A stretch of 64,000 nt of DNA from Prostheceraeus crozeri (GCA_907163375.1 CAJQUW010007812.1:62001-126000), one strand, 5' to 3'; positions 9,654 through 17,942 are shown, numbered from the stretch's first letter. Translations and numbers: made by a program. The notes: generated by a model not told the origin, from the letters alone.

Positions 9654-9977
9654 ATGCAGTGGTACTTGATTGTAGCACAACTGGTTTTCGAGCTATGTCT
9701 GCTCACTCTCGCAGTATATTCCTTCTGTACATGCGTCTATTATTTAGAAAAGGCTAGCAAATTCATATCTTCAAAAAGACTTGCTATAGACATCAGTAAC
9801 GGTGAAACTATGTGTTGTGATGTATGTAAGCGAAAGGATGGAAATGAAAAGCGCATCTTCAAGAGATGTAAGCACGCTTTTTGTCAACGCTGTTTCATAC
9901 GTAATTGCATTCAACTTTGCAAATGTAACCACTGTGATTATGCTCATTTCGAGTGTCACTTATGTCGCAATAGTTAG
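9654..9977 (+). CDS. Polinton A membrane-anchored RING-like protein
   Basis: An N-terminal hydrophobic segment (WYLIVAQLVFELCLLTLAVY, then CTCVYY) serves as a signal anchor or transmembrane helix. It is followed by a cysteine/histidine-rich domain: CCDVC, then CKHAFCQRC, then CKCNHC, then HFECHLC. The spacing suits a RING or RING-variant zinc finger, so a membrane E3 ubiquitin ligase (MARCH-like in plan) is possible. Viral proteins of this plan often act on host membrane or immune proteins. That function is inference. The gene starts three bases after the preceding stop, so the two are tightly packed. The ATG at 9654 is the natural start. Confidence 0.55.
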   Translation: MQWYLIVAQLVFELCLLTLAVYSFCTCVYYLEKASKFISSKRLAIDISNGETMCCDVCKRKDGNEKRIFKRCKHAFCQRCFIRNCIQLCKCNHCDYAHFECHLCRNS

Positions 9978-10028
9978 TACCTATGCAAATGTGGTAAAGA
10001 TTGGTTTTAGCAAATACTAACACGGAAA

Positions 10029-10394
10029 ATGGCGAAACGTAAAATGGCGAAACGTAAAAGACAAAAGTCTTCAAAGTTTTCTTCAGCCATTCAAGCTCTC
10101 CGACGAATGAAAGCAGATCAGCGATACAATGCTATACGACATGCCAACGATAAATTCATTCGTGAAATTATTTCTCATGTCAGAAAGTTGAGGACGAAGA
10201 AATTAGCGCCAAAACAACGAAAGTTACTTAAGCGATATGCCACAAAATCGCGTTTCATCTCCAATCCTAAAGTCACCCTTCAAAGAAAGAGGAAAACTCT
10301 AACACAAAAGGGCGGTTTCCTTTCAGCAATACTTCCAATGATAGCTCCTGCCGTGGGCAACCTATTGGGTAATATCTTTGGCTCTAAGCGTTAA
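10029..10394 (+). CDS. Polinton A small basic protein with hydrophobic glycine-rich tail
   Basis: The protein has 121 residues. The first about 90 are very rich in lysine and arginine (MAKRKMAKRKRQKSSKF onward). The C-terminus changes to a hydrophobic glycine/proline segment, GGFLSAILPMIAPAVGNLLG, followed by a short basic end. A basic body suits DNA condensation inside a capsid. The tail resembles the amphipathic, sometimes protease-released, peptides of adenovirus-like core and membrane-lytic proteins. The Gly-Gly before the tail could be an adenain-type cleavage site. All functional statements are by analogy. Confidence 0.5.
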   Translation: MAKRKMAKRKRQKSSKFSSAIQALRRMKADQRYNAIRHANDKFIREIISHVRKLRTKKLAPKQRKLLKRYATKSRFISNPKVTLQRKRKTLTQKGGFLSAILPMIAPAVGNLLGNIFGSKR

Positions 10395-10425
10395 TTATGC
10401 AAATGTTGAGTCTCAAAGTAATAAA

Positions 10426-11043
10426 ATGGATTTCAGACTTCAATGTGATAAAGTTCTGACTGTATCAGGTCCATCTCATGCAGGTAAAACAGTTTTCACG
10501 CTGAATTTATTGGATAAAAGAAGGGAGTTGTTTAAGGAACCTATCAATCGAGTGATTTGGTGTTATGGTATTTATCAACCGTCGCTGTTTCAGGAATTGC
10601 AAAGTCGCAACTTTATTCGACATGAAGGAATTATTGCAGTGGATAAACTTCAGTCTAATGATGTTGTTGTATTGGATGATTTATTAAAAGAAAGTAAGAA
10701 TTCAAAAGATGTTACAGATATGTTCACTCGCGCAGCACATCATAAAAGGTGTTTTATCATCTATATCACACAAAATTTGCTTCCTGATGGAAAAGAAGCT
10801 CGTACACGAAACCTGAATACACACTATTATGCTATTTTCAAGAATCCGCGAGATAAAAGTCAATTTGAAATTTTAGCGCGACAAGTTGCACCCAGAGGAT
10901 CAAAAGCCTTAATTGAAATTTTTCAAGCAGCTACTGAAAAACCATACGGTTACTTATTCATTGACTTTACGCAAGAGTGTCCGGAAGAATTTAGATTTCG
11001 AAGTGATATTTTGAAAACTCCCATGATTATCTACAAACTATGA
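10426..11043 (+). CDS. Polinton A packaging ATPase (A32/FtsK-HerA-like)
   Basis: The protein is expected to power genome packaging into capsids. The Walker A loop is GPSHAGKT near residue 16, and Walker B is VVVLDDLL near residue 80. A conserved YITQNLL strand follows, the place of the sensor segment in A32-type ATPases. The length (205 residues) is normal for Polinton ATPases. I chose the ATG at 10426 because Walker A then sits near the N-terminus as in the family. Its stop overlaps the start of the next gene by four bases (ATGA), which indicates compact, possibly co-transcribed genes. Confidence 0.85.
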   Translation: MDFRLQCDKVLTVSGPSHAGKTVFTLNLLDKRRELFKEPINRVIWCYGIYQPSLFQELQSRNFIRHEGIIAVDKLQSNDVVVLDDLLKESKNSKDVTDMFTRAAHHKRCFIIYITQNLLPDGKEARTRNLNTHYYAIFKNPRDKSQFEILARQVAPRGSKALIEIFQAATEKPYGYLFIDFTQECPEEFRFRSDILKTPMIIYKL

Positions 11044-11948
11044 GTTCTTATTCTCGCATGATTGTTATTTCTCAGGATGAATATGTACAATTGACTGCCA
11101 TGCAGCAAGTAAAGCAACCTCTTGCAAATCAAATGTATAGGAAAGAAATAGATTATCAGCAAAATGTTCACATCAAAGATCCACATCGTGCTGTATTATT
11201 ACAATCGGAAACTGTTGAGCAATTGAAAAACTTGAAGAATAAGATGCGTGACTCTGTATCGACTGCTACACCTTTAGCATCTCGCGCACATGCCATATCT
11301 CTTTTCAACAGTATTGAACCCCATCTCAATGTAAATGATAGAGGAGAAATCATTACAGATGAAAATAAAGTGATTGATGCTTCACGTTATGAATACTTGA
11401 TTCAGTATGCGACACGTAGAAAGCGCCGTCAGGGCTATGTTCCACCTAGTTGGTCATACTTTCTTAAACTATTGAAAAAGCATAATGTACCAAAATTTGC
11501 TTTGAATAATGAGACATTGAAAGAACTTGATTCAACAGTGGCTACTGCTCCAATGCTTCAGACGATGAAAAAGCCAACAAATTGGTTTAAGACGTCACCT
11601 GCTACATCCCCTCTCACACTCACTAAGCAAACAAGAGGAAGAACTCGACGTAGATCTACATCGCCACTAAAACTAGTAAAAGGAAAACTTAAAACAGCTC
11701 CTCCAGGAAATACATGTTCTCAGACTATTAATATGAAGCAGATGTGTTGCTTGCCATGTAATGAGCCGCCAGAGGTGAATGTCGTTGTCACTTGCACTTG
11801 CTGCGCCAGCTCTCACAATGAAACCCCTAAGCAATGTGAACACGATCGCAAAACCGCTAAAGCTAAATGCTGCAGTTGTTGTAAATGTAGAAAGGCAAGA
11901 AAACAAAAAGATGAGAAGGAGAAAAAAGAGTCAGTCGTCATCGACTGA
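11040..11948 (+). CDS. Polinton A uncharacterised protein with cysteine-rich tail
   Basis: The protein has 302 residues. The N-terminal half has VISQDEYVQLTAMQQ and a later YLIQYATRRKRRQGYVPPSW followed by FLKLLKKHNVP. The middle is basic (TRGRTRRRSTSPLKLVKGK). The last 80 residues are crowded with cysteines (MCCLPC, CTCC, CCSCCKCRK). The N-terminal half resembles proteins found between the ATPase and integrase in other animal Polintons, but no function is known to me. The end overlaps the integrase start in another frame by about 38 bases. Confidence 0.5.
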   Translation: MSSYSRMIVISQDEYVQLTAMQQVKQPLANQMYRKEIDYQQNVHIKDPHRAVLLQSETVEQLKNLKNKMRDSVSTATPLASRAHAISLFNSIEPHLNVNDRGEIITDENKVIDASRYEYLIQYATRRKRRQGYVPPSWSYFLKLLKKHNVPKFALNNETLKELDSTVATAPMLQTMKKPTNWFKTSPATSPLTLTKQTRGRTRRRSTSPLKLVKGKLKTAPPGNTCSQTINMKQMCCLPCNEPPEVNVVVTCTCCASSHNETPKQCEHDRKTAKAKCCSCCKCRKARKQKDEKEKKESVVID

Positions 11949-12999
11949 ACGTTTGAAGTCAATCTATTATGATGTAAAACATCCGGCAGGATTTGCATCT
12001 ATCAAGAAATTATCAAAAGCGAGTGGTCTTCCACAATCACAAGTGAAACGATGGTTAAAGGGTCAGGCTACCTATACACTCAACAACCAAGCGAAAAAGA
12101 AGTACCGCACCCGCCATTATATTGTTCATGACATCGATGAACAGTGGCAAGCAGATTTGTGTGATGTTGCCTCCATTTCAAAACATAACTCGGGCAATAA
12201 TTTTATTTTAACCGTCATTGATATTTTCTCGCGTTATGCGTGGGCTCAACCTTTAAAAACTAAAGAAGGGAAAGGAGTAGCAAAAGCATTCCAAACAATT
12301 TTTCGAGAAGGTCGCATTCCAAAAAGAATTCAGAGTGATCAAGGAAAAGAGTTTGAAAATCAGCATGTGAGAAGATTATTTGAGAGGCATGACATTGAGT
12401 TGTTTAGTGTAAAGAGTGCTTATAAATCTGCACTCGTTGAACGTTTTAATCGCACATTAAAAAATCGCTTGTGGCGACATTTTACTGCCAACTTGACACA
12501 AAATTGGACAAAGGTTCTACAAGATACACTCCATGCCTACAATCACTCTATCCATCGTTCTATTGGACTCAGACCAGTAGATGTAAATGCTGACAATGTA
12601 GATAAAGTGCGCGAATCATTCCAACGTAAACGCACTCATGTGAAAAGTGATGTGAAAATTGGTGATAAAGTTCGTATCTCAAAAGTGAAAAGTGTTTTTG
12701 CTAAAGGGTACCTTCCGAATTGGACAGAGGAGGTATTTACAGTATCAAGGATTAATCAAAAAGACTCTCCGACCACCTACAAGTTGAAAGATTACGATAA
12801 TGAAGAAATTGAGGGTAGCTTTTACCGCGATGAGATTGAGGTAGTCACTGAAAGTGAAACATATTTGGTAGAGAAAATCATTCGATGTAAAAAACGGCAA
12901 GGTGAAGAATGGTGTCTTGTTAAATGGACTGGTTATCCTTCAAGTATGAACTCTTGGATGCGTCGTGCCGACATCTTTCATCTAAGTGATCGACAGTGA
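11911..12999 (+). CDS. Polinton A integrase with chromodomain
   Basis: A retroviral-type DDE integrase that would insert the element and give the 6-bp target duplication. Seen in order are a basic N-terminus, a helix-turn-helix-like KKLSKASGLPQSQVKRWLKG, the catalytic core with WQADLCD, then SDQGKEFEN, then LVERFNRTLKN (the D, D and E), and an SH3-like C-terminal region (IGDKVRISK). A chromodomain follows at the C-terminus (YLVEKIIRCKK, WCLVKWTGYPSSMNSWM). Chromodomain integrases are established for Polintons and may steer insertion to marked chromatin. The ATG at 11911 begins MRRRKKSQ; an earlier open frame merely overlaps the previous gene. Confidence 0.9.
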   Translation: MRRRKKSQSSSTERLKSIYYDVKHPAGFASIKKLSKASGLPQSQVKRWLKGQATYTLNNQAKKKYRTRHYIVHDIDEQWQADLCDVASISKHNSGNNFILTVIDIFSRYAWAQPLKTKEGKGVAKAFQTIFREGRIPKRIQSDQGKEFENQHVRRLFERHDIELFSVKSAYKSALVERFNRTLKNRLWRHFTANLTQNWTKVLQDTLHAYNHSIHRSIGLRPVDVNADNVDKVRESFQRKRTHVKSDVKIGDKVRISKVKSVFAKGYLPNWTEEVFTVSRINQKDSPTTYKLKDYDNEEIEGSFYRDEIEVVTESETYLVEKIIRCKKRQGEEWCLVKWTGYPSSMNSWMRRADIFHLSDRQ

Positions 13000-13040
13000 T
13001 TCATGCAAAGTTGTAACTAACAATGTTTAGGGTTTGAGCT

Positions 13041-13495
13041 ATGAATCCAACTGCCTCATTTTATTCACGACCCTCCTATGTAAGTGGTGGAGGACAAATT
13101 TCCATCGGCGCTCGCCGCCAACGTGGAGGTAGCATACTTGGTGCACTGAAATCTGTTGTAGCATCTCTCATATCCAATGTCGGAAGATCTTTAAAACGAA
13201 ATGTTTTAAGTAATGCCGTTGGCTTTGCTGGTGATGTTGCTAGTGATCTTTCCAGAGGTAGAAGTTTAAGAGCAGTTTGTTGAATCGTGGGAAGGAACGC
13301 GGTTTAAAAACATTGAAGCAGACCTTTGCTGGTGTTACTCAAGGAAAGAAATCACCTAAACGAATGAAAAAAGGAAGGAGGAAACATCGCGGAGCTGGTA
13401 AGGTGCGATCTTCAGTCAAAAGGCATTCACGCAAACGTCGCAGAGGCTCTAATCATTCATCAGGCGCTAAACGACGACGCTGCCATAACTTCTAA
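13041..13495 (+). CDS. Polinton A adenovirus pVI/pX-like basic, amphipathic protein region
   Basis: The N-terminal part has SGGGQISIGARRQRGGSILG, then an amphipathic helix region (ALKSVVASLISNVGRSLKR, GFAGDVASDLS). The distal part is extremely basic (KKGRRKHRG, KRHSRKRRRG, AKRRRC). A Gly-Gly site before an amphipathic helix and a DNA-binding tail are reminiscent of adenovirus proteins VI and X, which disrupt membranes and coat DNA. The placement immediately before the capsid gene fits a virion protein. The call is by analogy. The gene looks broken. Confidence 0.5.
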
Positions 13496-13497
13496 TC

Positions 13498-14775
13498 ATG
13501 GAGTGTAAAACTTCCGGTTTTTGTTTGTTTGATCAACAAGCCATACAGACAGATATTCTTAGTTCAAGTATTGTAGATTATCATCCTCGAACAGCTGAGA
13601 ATACTGGCCCCATTGAATTTGTTATTCCTGGTGGTAGTGATGACTACATAGATTTGAGTTATGCGATGCTTGATTTGAGGTTTAGAATTCAGCAAGCAGA
13701 TGGAACTGCTATTGACGATGCACATAAAGTTGGACTGAACAATTTACCATTGACTACATTACTTCGTGATGTTTCTCTAACGATTGGAGAGCAGCAGGTG
13801 GAAGGTGGTCAAAGCGATTATCCCTATAAATCATATTTCAATCATGTATCACAGTTTCATCCAGCAGCACAAAAAAGTCATATGGAAGCCATGGGATGGT
13901 ATAGAGATGAAGCAGGAAAATTTGATGTTGAAACAAACAGTGGCTTTGTAAAGCGATCTGCCATGATTAAACATAGTAGAGTATGTCAGCTATATGGTCC
14001 GCTGAATTTAGACTTCTTTAGACAGTCAAAGTTTTTACTCTGTAATACCAGCATGCGACTCAAGCTGACATTGAATAAGCCTGAATTTGCGCTGAATGCA
14101 TTTGCTAAAGTTGACAATTTTAGAATTCATGTGGAAGATATTGCACTTTACATTCGTCGAGTAGTACCGAATCCAAGTGTCATTAGAGGACATGCTGAAG
14201 GTCTTAACCGCCAAAATGCCATTTACCCCGTTCAGCATACAAAGCTTCTCACCTTTACAATTCCAAAAGATCAAAAGAGTTTCATGAAAGATGGCCTCTT
14301 TCCATCGGAAGCACCGAAGCTCCTCATGATGGCAATGGTTGAAAATGATGCATTTAATGGTAATATAAAGAAGAATCCTTTCAATTTTAAACACAATCAG
14401 TTAAGTGAAATTGCTTTACGTGTAAATGGTGTGAGTCATCCTGGTCCACCCTACAAACCAGATTTTGCTGCGGATCAATTTATGCGCAGTTATGTTGATT
14501 TTATGGATGTCTTTGGCTTTTACAATACGGATGACACCAACGGACTCACTATGAAAGAGTTTAAGAGTGGATATACTATTTATGCATTTGATTTGACTGC
14601 TGACAGCGATATTAGTGCCCCCTATCGTCAAGCGAACGTGCCTCATAATATTCGTTTGGATTTGACGTTCAAAAGAACACTACCTGAGACGATCAATGTA
14701 TTAATTTATGCAGTCTTCGATTCAAATATTGAAATTACAAAGTATCGTGACGTGATTCTTCAGTATAATCGTTAA
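13498..14775 (+). CDS. Polinton A major capsid protein candidate (double jelly-roll)
   Basis: The protein has 425 residues. The opening block, with QTDILSSSIVDYHPRT, GPIEFVIPGGSDDYIDLSYA and LDLRFRIQ, has the signature I associate with the major capsid protein of animal Polintons. Later blocks with LTTLLRDVSLTIGEQQVE, SYFNHVSQF and a C-terminal ADSDISAPYRQANVPHNIRL fit the second barrel and its end. The place between the pVI-like gene and the protease is typical. It would form pseudo-hexagonal capsomers. The stop overlaps the protease start by one base. Confidence 0.8.
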   Translation: MECKTSGFCLFDQQAIQTDILSSSIVDYHPRTAENTGPIEFVIPGGSDDYIDLSYAMLDLRFRIQQADGTAIDDAHKVGLNNLPLTTLLRDVSLTIGEQQVEGGQSDYPYKSYFNHVSQFHPAAQKSHMEAMGWYRDEAGKFDVETNSGFVKRSAMIKHSRVCQLYGPLNLDFFRQSKFLLCNTSMRLKLTLNKPEFALNAFAKVDNFRIHVEDIALYIRRVVPNPSVIRGHAEGLNRQNAIYPVQHTKLLTFTIPKDQKSFMKDGLFPSEAPKLLMMAMVENDAFNGNIKKNPFNFKHNQLSEIALRVNGVSHPGPPYKPDFAADQFMRSYVDFMDVFGFYNTDDTNGLTMKEFKSGYTIYAFDLTADSDISAPYRQANVPHNIRLDLTFKRTLPETINVLIYAVFDSNIEITKYRDVILQYNR

Positions 14776-15236
14776 TGAGTTGGTTGACTGCTGACGATAT
14801 TAAGACTAAAGTGCAGCGTAATGCAGACGAAGCGACGTTGAAAGCTTTCGATAATGTCTATTCACTCGATACCTTACCACCTGCAGTAAATCACTATCCC
14901 ATCTTTATTGTGCTAAACACTCATTCGCAGAATTTAGGCGGTGAGCATTGGAAAGCGATCTTTATTGGAGAAGACCGACGTGGTGAACTATTTGACTCTG
15001 TTGCTCAACCTCCAAATATACCAACACAACAGTGGTTGAGAAAACATACGCGTCAATATCAGCGAAATGAACGCATACTACAACATCCACTTTCATCAAC
15101 GTGTGGTGCTTTTGTACTGTACTTCATCTTAAAACGTTTACATGTATCTCGATTTGTATCTGTTATTCAAAACTTTTCATGTAATCCATCCTCTAATGAA
15201 AAAATGATTTGTAAGTTCTATCATGATTTGAAATAA
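14775..15236 (+). CDS. Polinton A adenain-like cysteine protease
   Basis: The protein has 153 residues. The expected catalytic order of the adenovirus protease family (peptidase C5) is visible: His in GGEHWKAIF, the acidic residue in GELFDSV, and Cys in STCGAFVLYF. The family cleaves virion precursors after Gly-Gly-type sites, and such Gly-Gly sites occur in the small proteins at 10029 and 13041. It follows the capsid gene with a one-base overlap and ends beside a polyadenylation signal. Confidence 0.8.
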   Translation: MSWLTADDIKTKVQRNADEATLKAFDNVYSLDTLPPAVNHYPIFIVLNTHSQNLGGEHWKAIFIGEDRRGELFDSVAQPPNIPTQQWLRKHTRQYQRNERILQHPLSSTCGAFVLYFILKRLHVSRFVSVIQNFSCNPSSNEKMICKFYHDLK

Positions 15237-15268
15237 AAACATCATGTTGGAAAAATTGTTTTTTATTT
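15230..15268. terminator. back-to-back polyadenylation signals between convergent genes
   Basis: AATAAA at 15233-15238 overlaps the protease stop on the plus strand. About 25 bases on, TTTTTTATTTTA gives AATAAAA on the minus strand for the TBP-like gene. The two transcripts would therefore end within about 40 bases of each other. Confidence 0.5.
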
Positions 15269-15808
15269 TACAATCCGCTGGGTACGTACATACTCGATCA
15301 GATAGTCTAGGATCACATTTGCTTGTACATGAGATTTTAATACAGTAATGATCACTATACTATTATGAAAGATTGCCACATGCACAGGTAACCAACAACT
15401 AATAAGAGCTGCAGGAAAAAGTTCGGGTTCATAACACAAATTGTAACTGCTGGTACGAATCTTCAAAAATGATACACTTTCACTCAATTGAGTAGAGATC
15501 ACCATATTGTCCACAGTCAGATTCGACATCACACACCTCTCCCTCTTCCATATCCGACGTAGTAGTCTTCGTAGCTCTAAGCTCATTGACTGCGCCGATG
15601 AATGAGAAAGGGCGCCGAGAATCTGTACAGTCCCATTTGGGAAGAGTTGAAGATTCCGTGAATTGTTCATCTTCACCACTAACATTTGAGGTCGGCCCGG
15701 GTAATACTTGCTGTTTGGAAGGTGTTGGTGTAATGTTGTGAGATCGATTTTGGTGTAGAGTCTGAAGCGACGGAGAATGTTGACGATGGTGTAGCGATGG
15801 CGCTTCAT
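15263..15808 (-). CDS. TATA-binding-protein-like protein of Polinton A
   Basis: The 181-residue frame shows the two-repeat plan of TBP. Repeat 1 has YYPGRPQMLVVKM and LQLFPNGTVQILG, where TBP has a strand followed by a 'FxxGKMVxTG' turn. Repeat 2 has LTVDNMVISTQLSESVSFLK, then CYEPELFPAALI, then PVHVAIFHNSIVIIT. The YEPELFP block is a TBP hallmark and sits exactly where it should. The ATG at 15808 begins MKRHRYTIVNILRRF; the frame is open further upstream without matching motifs. TBP-like proteins bend TATA DNA and recruit polymerase, so this could direct transcription of the element's own genes. Asfarviruses and other large DNA viruses have TBP-like genes; I do not know it as a standard Polinton gene. 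DNA contact and function are inference. Confidence 0.72.
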   Translation of the reverse strand: MKRHRYTIVNILRRFRLYTKIDLTTLHQHLPNSKYYPGRPQMLVVKMNNSRNLQLFPNGTVQILGALSHSSAQSMSLELRRLLRRIWKRERCVMSNLTVDNMVISTQLSESVSFLKIRTSSYNLCYEPELFPAALISCWLPVHVAIFHNSIVIITVLKSHVQANVILDYLIEYVRTQRIVK

Positions 15809-16130
15809 GATGAAAGAATGAGTAAATTGAGCGATGTACCTTCCTTTTATACTTCTCCCAACTACCTTGATGAAATGTGAAGTTAGTATGAAGTTGGGAA
15901 TGATAGAGTTGAATTCGCCGATTGTTGACGCGCAGCCAGATGCGATTTCCAATACGTGAATGTCTTTTCATATAGAAGTATTTCAAATCCTTCATGATAT
16001 GATGTAGAGATTGAAAATGACGATAAGATAAAGCAAACTCTCTTCTCACATTTCCAGTTGAATCTTTGAAATAGACGTTTCGATCATGATCCGTTTCAAT
16101 ACGTTGTAGGGAATCTAATTTCCAACTCAT
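15480..16130 (-). CDS. PC4-like protein 1 of Polinton A
   Basis: The protein has 216 residues. The first about 110 parallel the PC4/p15 single-stranded-DNA-binding fold: strands with LQRIETDHDRNVYFKDSTG, the helix start REFALSYRHFQSLHHIMKDL, then a second similar set (IWLRVNNRRIQLYHSQ, FTFHQGSWEKYKRKVHRSI). The C-terminal 105 residues are low-complexity and acidic (MEEGEVCDVESDCG) and overlap the TBP-like gene in another frame, so the true protein may end earlier. PC4 links activators to TBP/TFIIA and binds single-stranded DNA, which makes its place beside a TBP-like gene notable. The fold assignment is by pattern only. Confidence 0.45.
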   Translation of the reverse strand: MSWKLDSLQRIETDHDRNVYFKDSTGNVRREFALSYRHFQSLHHIMKDLKYFYMKRHSRIGNRIWLRVNNRRIQLYHSQLHTNFTFHQGSWEKYKRKVHRSIYSFFHHEAPSLHHRQHSPSLQTLHQNRSHNITPTPSKQQVLPGPTSNVSGEDEQFTESSTLPKWDCTDSRRPFSFIGAVNELRATKTTTSDMEEGEVCDVESDCGQYGDLYSIE

Positions 16131-16152
16131 GGTGCGTGGTAGTCATGTCTGA

Positions 16153-16521
16153 TTAAGATTTGCATAGTAGGGCGATGAACTCACGACGAATAAATGTCAT
16201 GATGGAGCGATGTATGTATCTTCTATACTTCTCCCAATTGTATTTGCGAAATGAGAAACAGTTTGCGGAATGAGAATGGCAGATTTGAATTTCATTGTTG
16301 CGACGTTGAAGCCAAACTTGATCACCCAAGGAGATGAATCTTAATGTTTCAAAATATTCCAAATCCTTCATGATATCATTGAGGTTGACAAATTGTCGCC
16401 ATGTTAATGTAATACCTCTTGATGAATGACCATGAGAATTTTTGAAGTGTACGTTTCCATTACGATCAACTCTGATATATTGTAGAGAGTCCAAAATCCA
16501 AGTCTTCATGATGTTATGCAA
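16153..16521 (-). CDS. PC4-like protein 2 of Polinton A (tandem paralogue)
   Basis: The protein has 122 residues and is clearly a relative of the neighbour at 15480-16130. It shares WILDSLQYIRVDRNGNVHFK, a helix RGITLTWRQFVNLNDIMKDL, then VWLQRRNNEIQICHS and YNWEKYRRYIHRSIMTFI. The RGITLTWRQF block is close to the KGISLNPEQW block of PC4. Two such units per protein suggest a pseudo-dimer. The gap to the paralogue is only 22 bases and both read leftward, so they form a tandem duplication. The in-frame ATG coding MKTW lies a few codons inside the MHNI start; either may be used. Confidence 0.45.
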   Translation of the reverse strand: MHNIMKTWILDSLQYIRVDRNGNVHFKNSHGHSSRGITLTWRQFVNLNDIMKDLEYFETLRFISLGDQVWLQRRNNEIQICHSHSANCFSFRKYNWEKYRRYIHRSIMTFIRREFIALLCKS

Positions 16522-16544
16522 AGTCGCAGATCAGCAATATAAAA

Positions 16545-17942
16545 ATGTCGTTTTATCATATTTTGCTTAGCAATGCGGCTACAAAGAGATTTGCTAGTAA
16601 TCGACCCGCACTCTTTTCTACTCCCATTGATCATACACAACAGCTAAATGGAAATTGGGAAGTGGGTATCACTCAACTTGTTTATAGCAACTGTGTCTAT
16701 ACTTTTGATCATGAGGTGATGACTATTAATATGAGACGCACAGCTGCTTACCAATGTGAAAAGGGCTGCCGAGTATACATTCCACAGTGGCCAAAGAAAG
16801 ATCTCTTATCATGTAAAAAGTTTATATATGATTTCTTGAATAAAGCGTGTAAACATATTGCCCAATTTACTCCGCACAATGATGATTATAATTATGTACA
16901 TCATGTAGTTGAGAAAGATTGGATTGTTGGTTTAAGTCCAAGTTTAAGAAATGATTTAGGTTACCTCGCTAGCGCCTTAACAAGCTATGATAATTTTAAC
17001 GTTAATTACCACATAAGTGGTCATAAACAGTTAATATATCGAGAGGAAGCTTATTATGTAGATCTTATTCCAAGAAATGAGAAGACGTTGGTGAAGAAGA
17101 TTGTGATTAAGCCAAGAAAGACAAACATGACTCCTGAAACATTATTGAAGAAATTTAATTATCTCCTTCGAGTTGATGGTAAAGAAGTGGCAACATTGAC
17201 TTATATCAAATCATCTAATCATATTGCAATAAGTAAATTAAATGATGATGATCTAGTATTAGTTTGTTCAAAAGATTTTCATCAGTTCTTACGACATCGT
17301 TCTGCAGCTGTTCATGGAAAATCTGATATGCAACATTTACCATGTGAAAGGCCAAATCAATTTGATACAGAATGGACCGTATCTTTATACAGAAAGTGTG
17401 TAGAGCCTTTCGGTGGTATCTTACATGAAACAAGAGTGTTGATGCCTCGCATTATTACTTCGGTTAAATTGGTTGTGGATTATTTAAATGAAGTGATTAA
17501 TGAGGAACATATTTTATTTTCTGAAAAAGAAGGTACTTTGTCTCTCACTATAAGTGGAAAAGGTATTGAACTAATTATGGATAAAACTCTAATGGACATT
17601 TTGGGTTTTGATCAAAATATCTTTAAAAGTGGTACTGTAACCAAAGCTAGTGCAGACATGTCGCTATCGCGTCGTATTAACTATTTTCAGATATATTCCA
17701 ATATTGGTGAAGATGTACGTGTGGGAGATGTTGAAGCTCCATTGCTAGCAATGATACCATACCAGCCAAAAAGCTGCAGTATTTTATCTGAGCATACTTT
17801 CAAGAAAGTGCATTATATAAAGGTGAAATCAAACTACATCCCACAAATTGATATTGCCATTTATGACGATGCTGGTGCGTTGATTCCTTTTCATAAAGAT
17901 GCTGTGACAAGTATCACACTCCATTTCCGAATGAAGAGTTAA
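16545..17942 (+). CDS. Polinton A structural protein of the 'WEVG' family, copy 1
   Basis: The protein has 465 residues. It opens with MSFYHILLSNAATKRFASN, then NGNWEVGITQLVYSN. This motif set (a short strand, S-N-A/S, an F-P-N-like turn, then W-E-V-G) marks a protein common in animal Polintons that I regard as a minor capsid or spike component. A later repeat of the plan occurs (MPRIITSVKLVVDYLN, IELIMDKTLMDILGF). The gene is separated from the divergent PC4-like gene by about 24 bases, so a shared two-way promoter is likely. Its stop abuts the start of its paralogue. Confidence 0.55.
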   Translation: MSFYHILLSNAATKRFASNRPALFSTPIDHTQQLNGNWEVGITQLVYSNCVYTFDHEVMTINMRRTAAYQCEKGCRVYIPQWPKKDLLSCKKFIYDFLNKACKHIAQFTPHNDDYNYVHHVVEKDWIVGLSPSLRNDLGYLASALTSYDNFNVNYHISGHKQLIYREEAYYVDLIPRNEKTLVKKIVIKPRKTNMTPETLLKKFNYLLRVDGKEVATLTYIKSSNHIAISKLNDDDLVLVCSKDFHQFLRHRSAAVHGKSDMQHLPCERPNQFDTEWTVSLYRKCVEPFGGILHETRVLMPRIITSVKLVVDYLNEVINEEHILFSEKEGTLSLTISGKGIELIMDKTLMDILGFDQNIFKSGTVTKASADMSLSRRINYFQIYSNIGEDVRVGDVEAPLLAMIPYQPKSCSILSEHTFKKVHYIKVKSNYIPQIDIAIYDDAGALIPFHKDAVTSITLHFRMKS

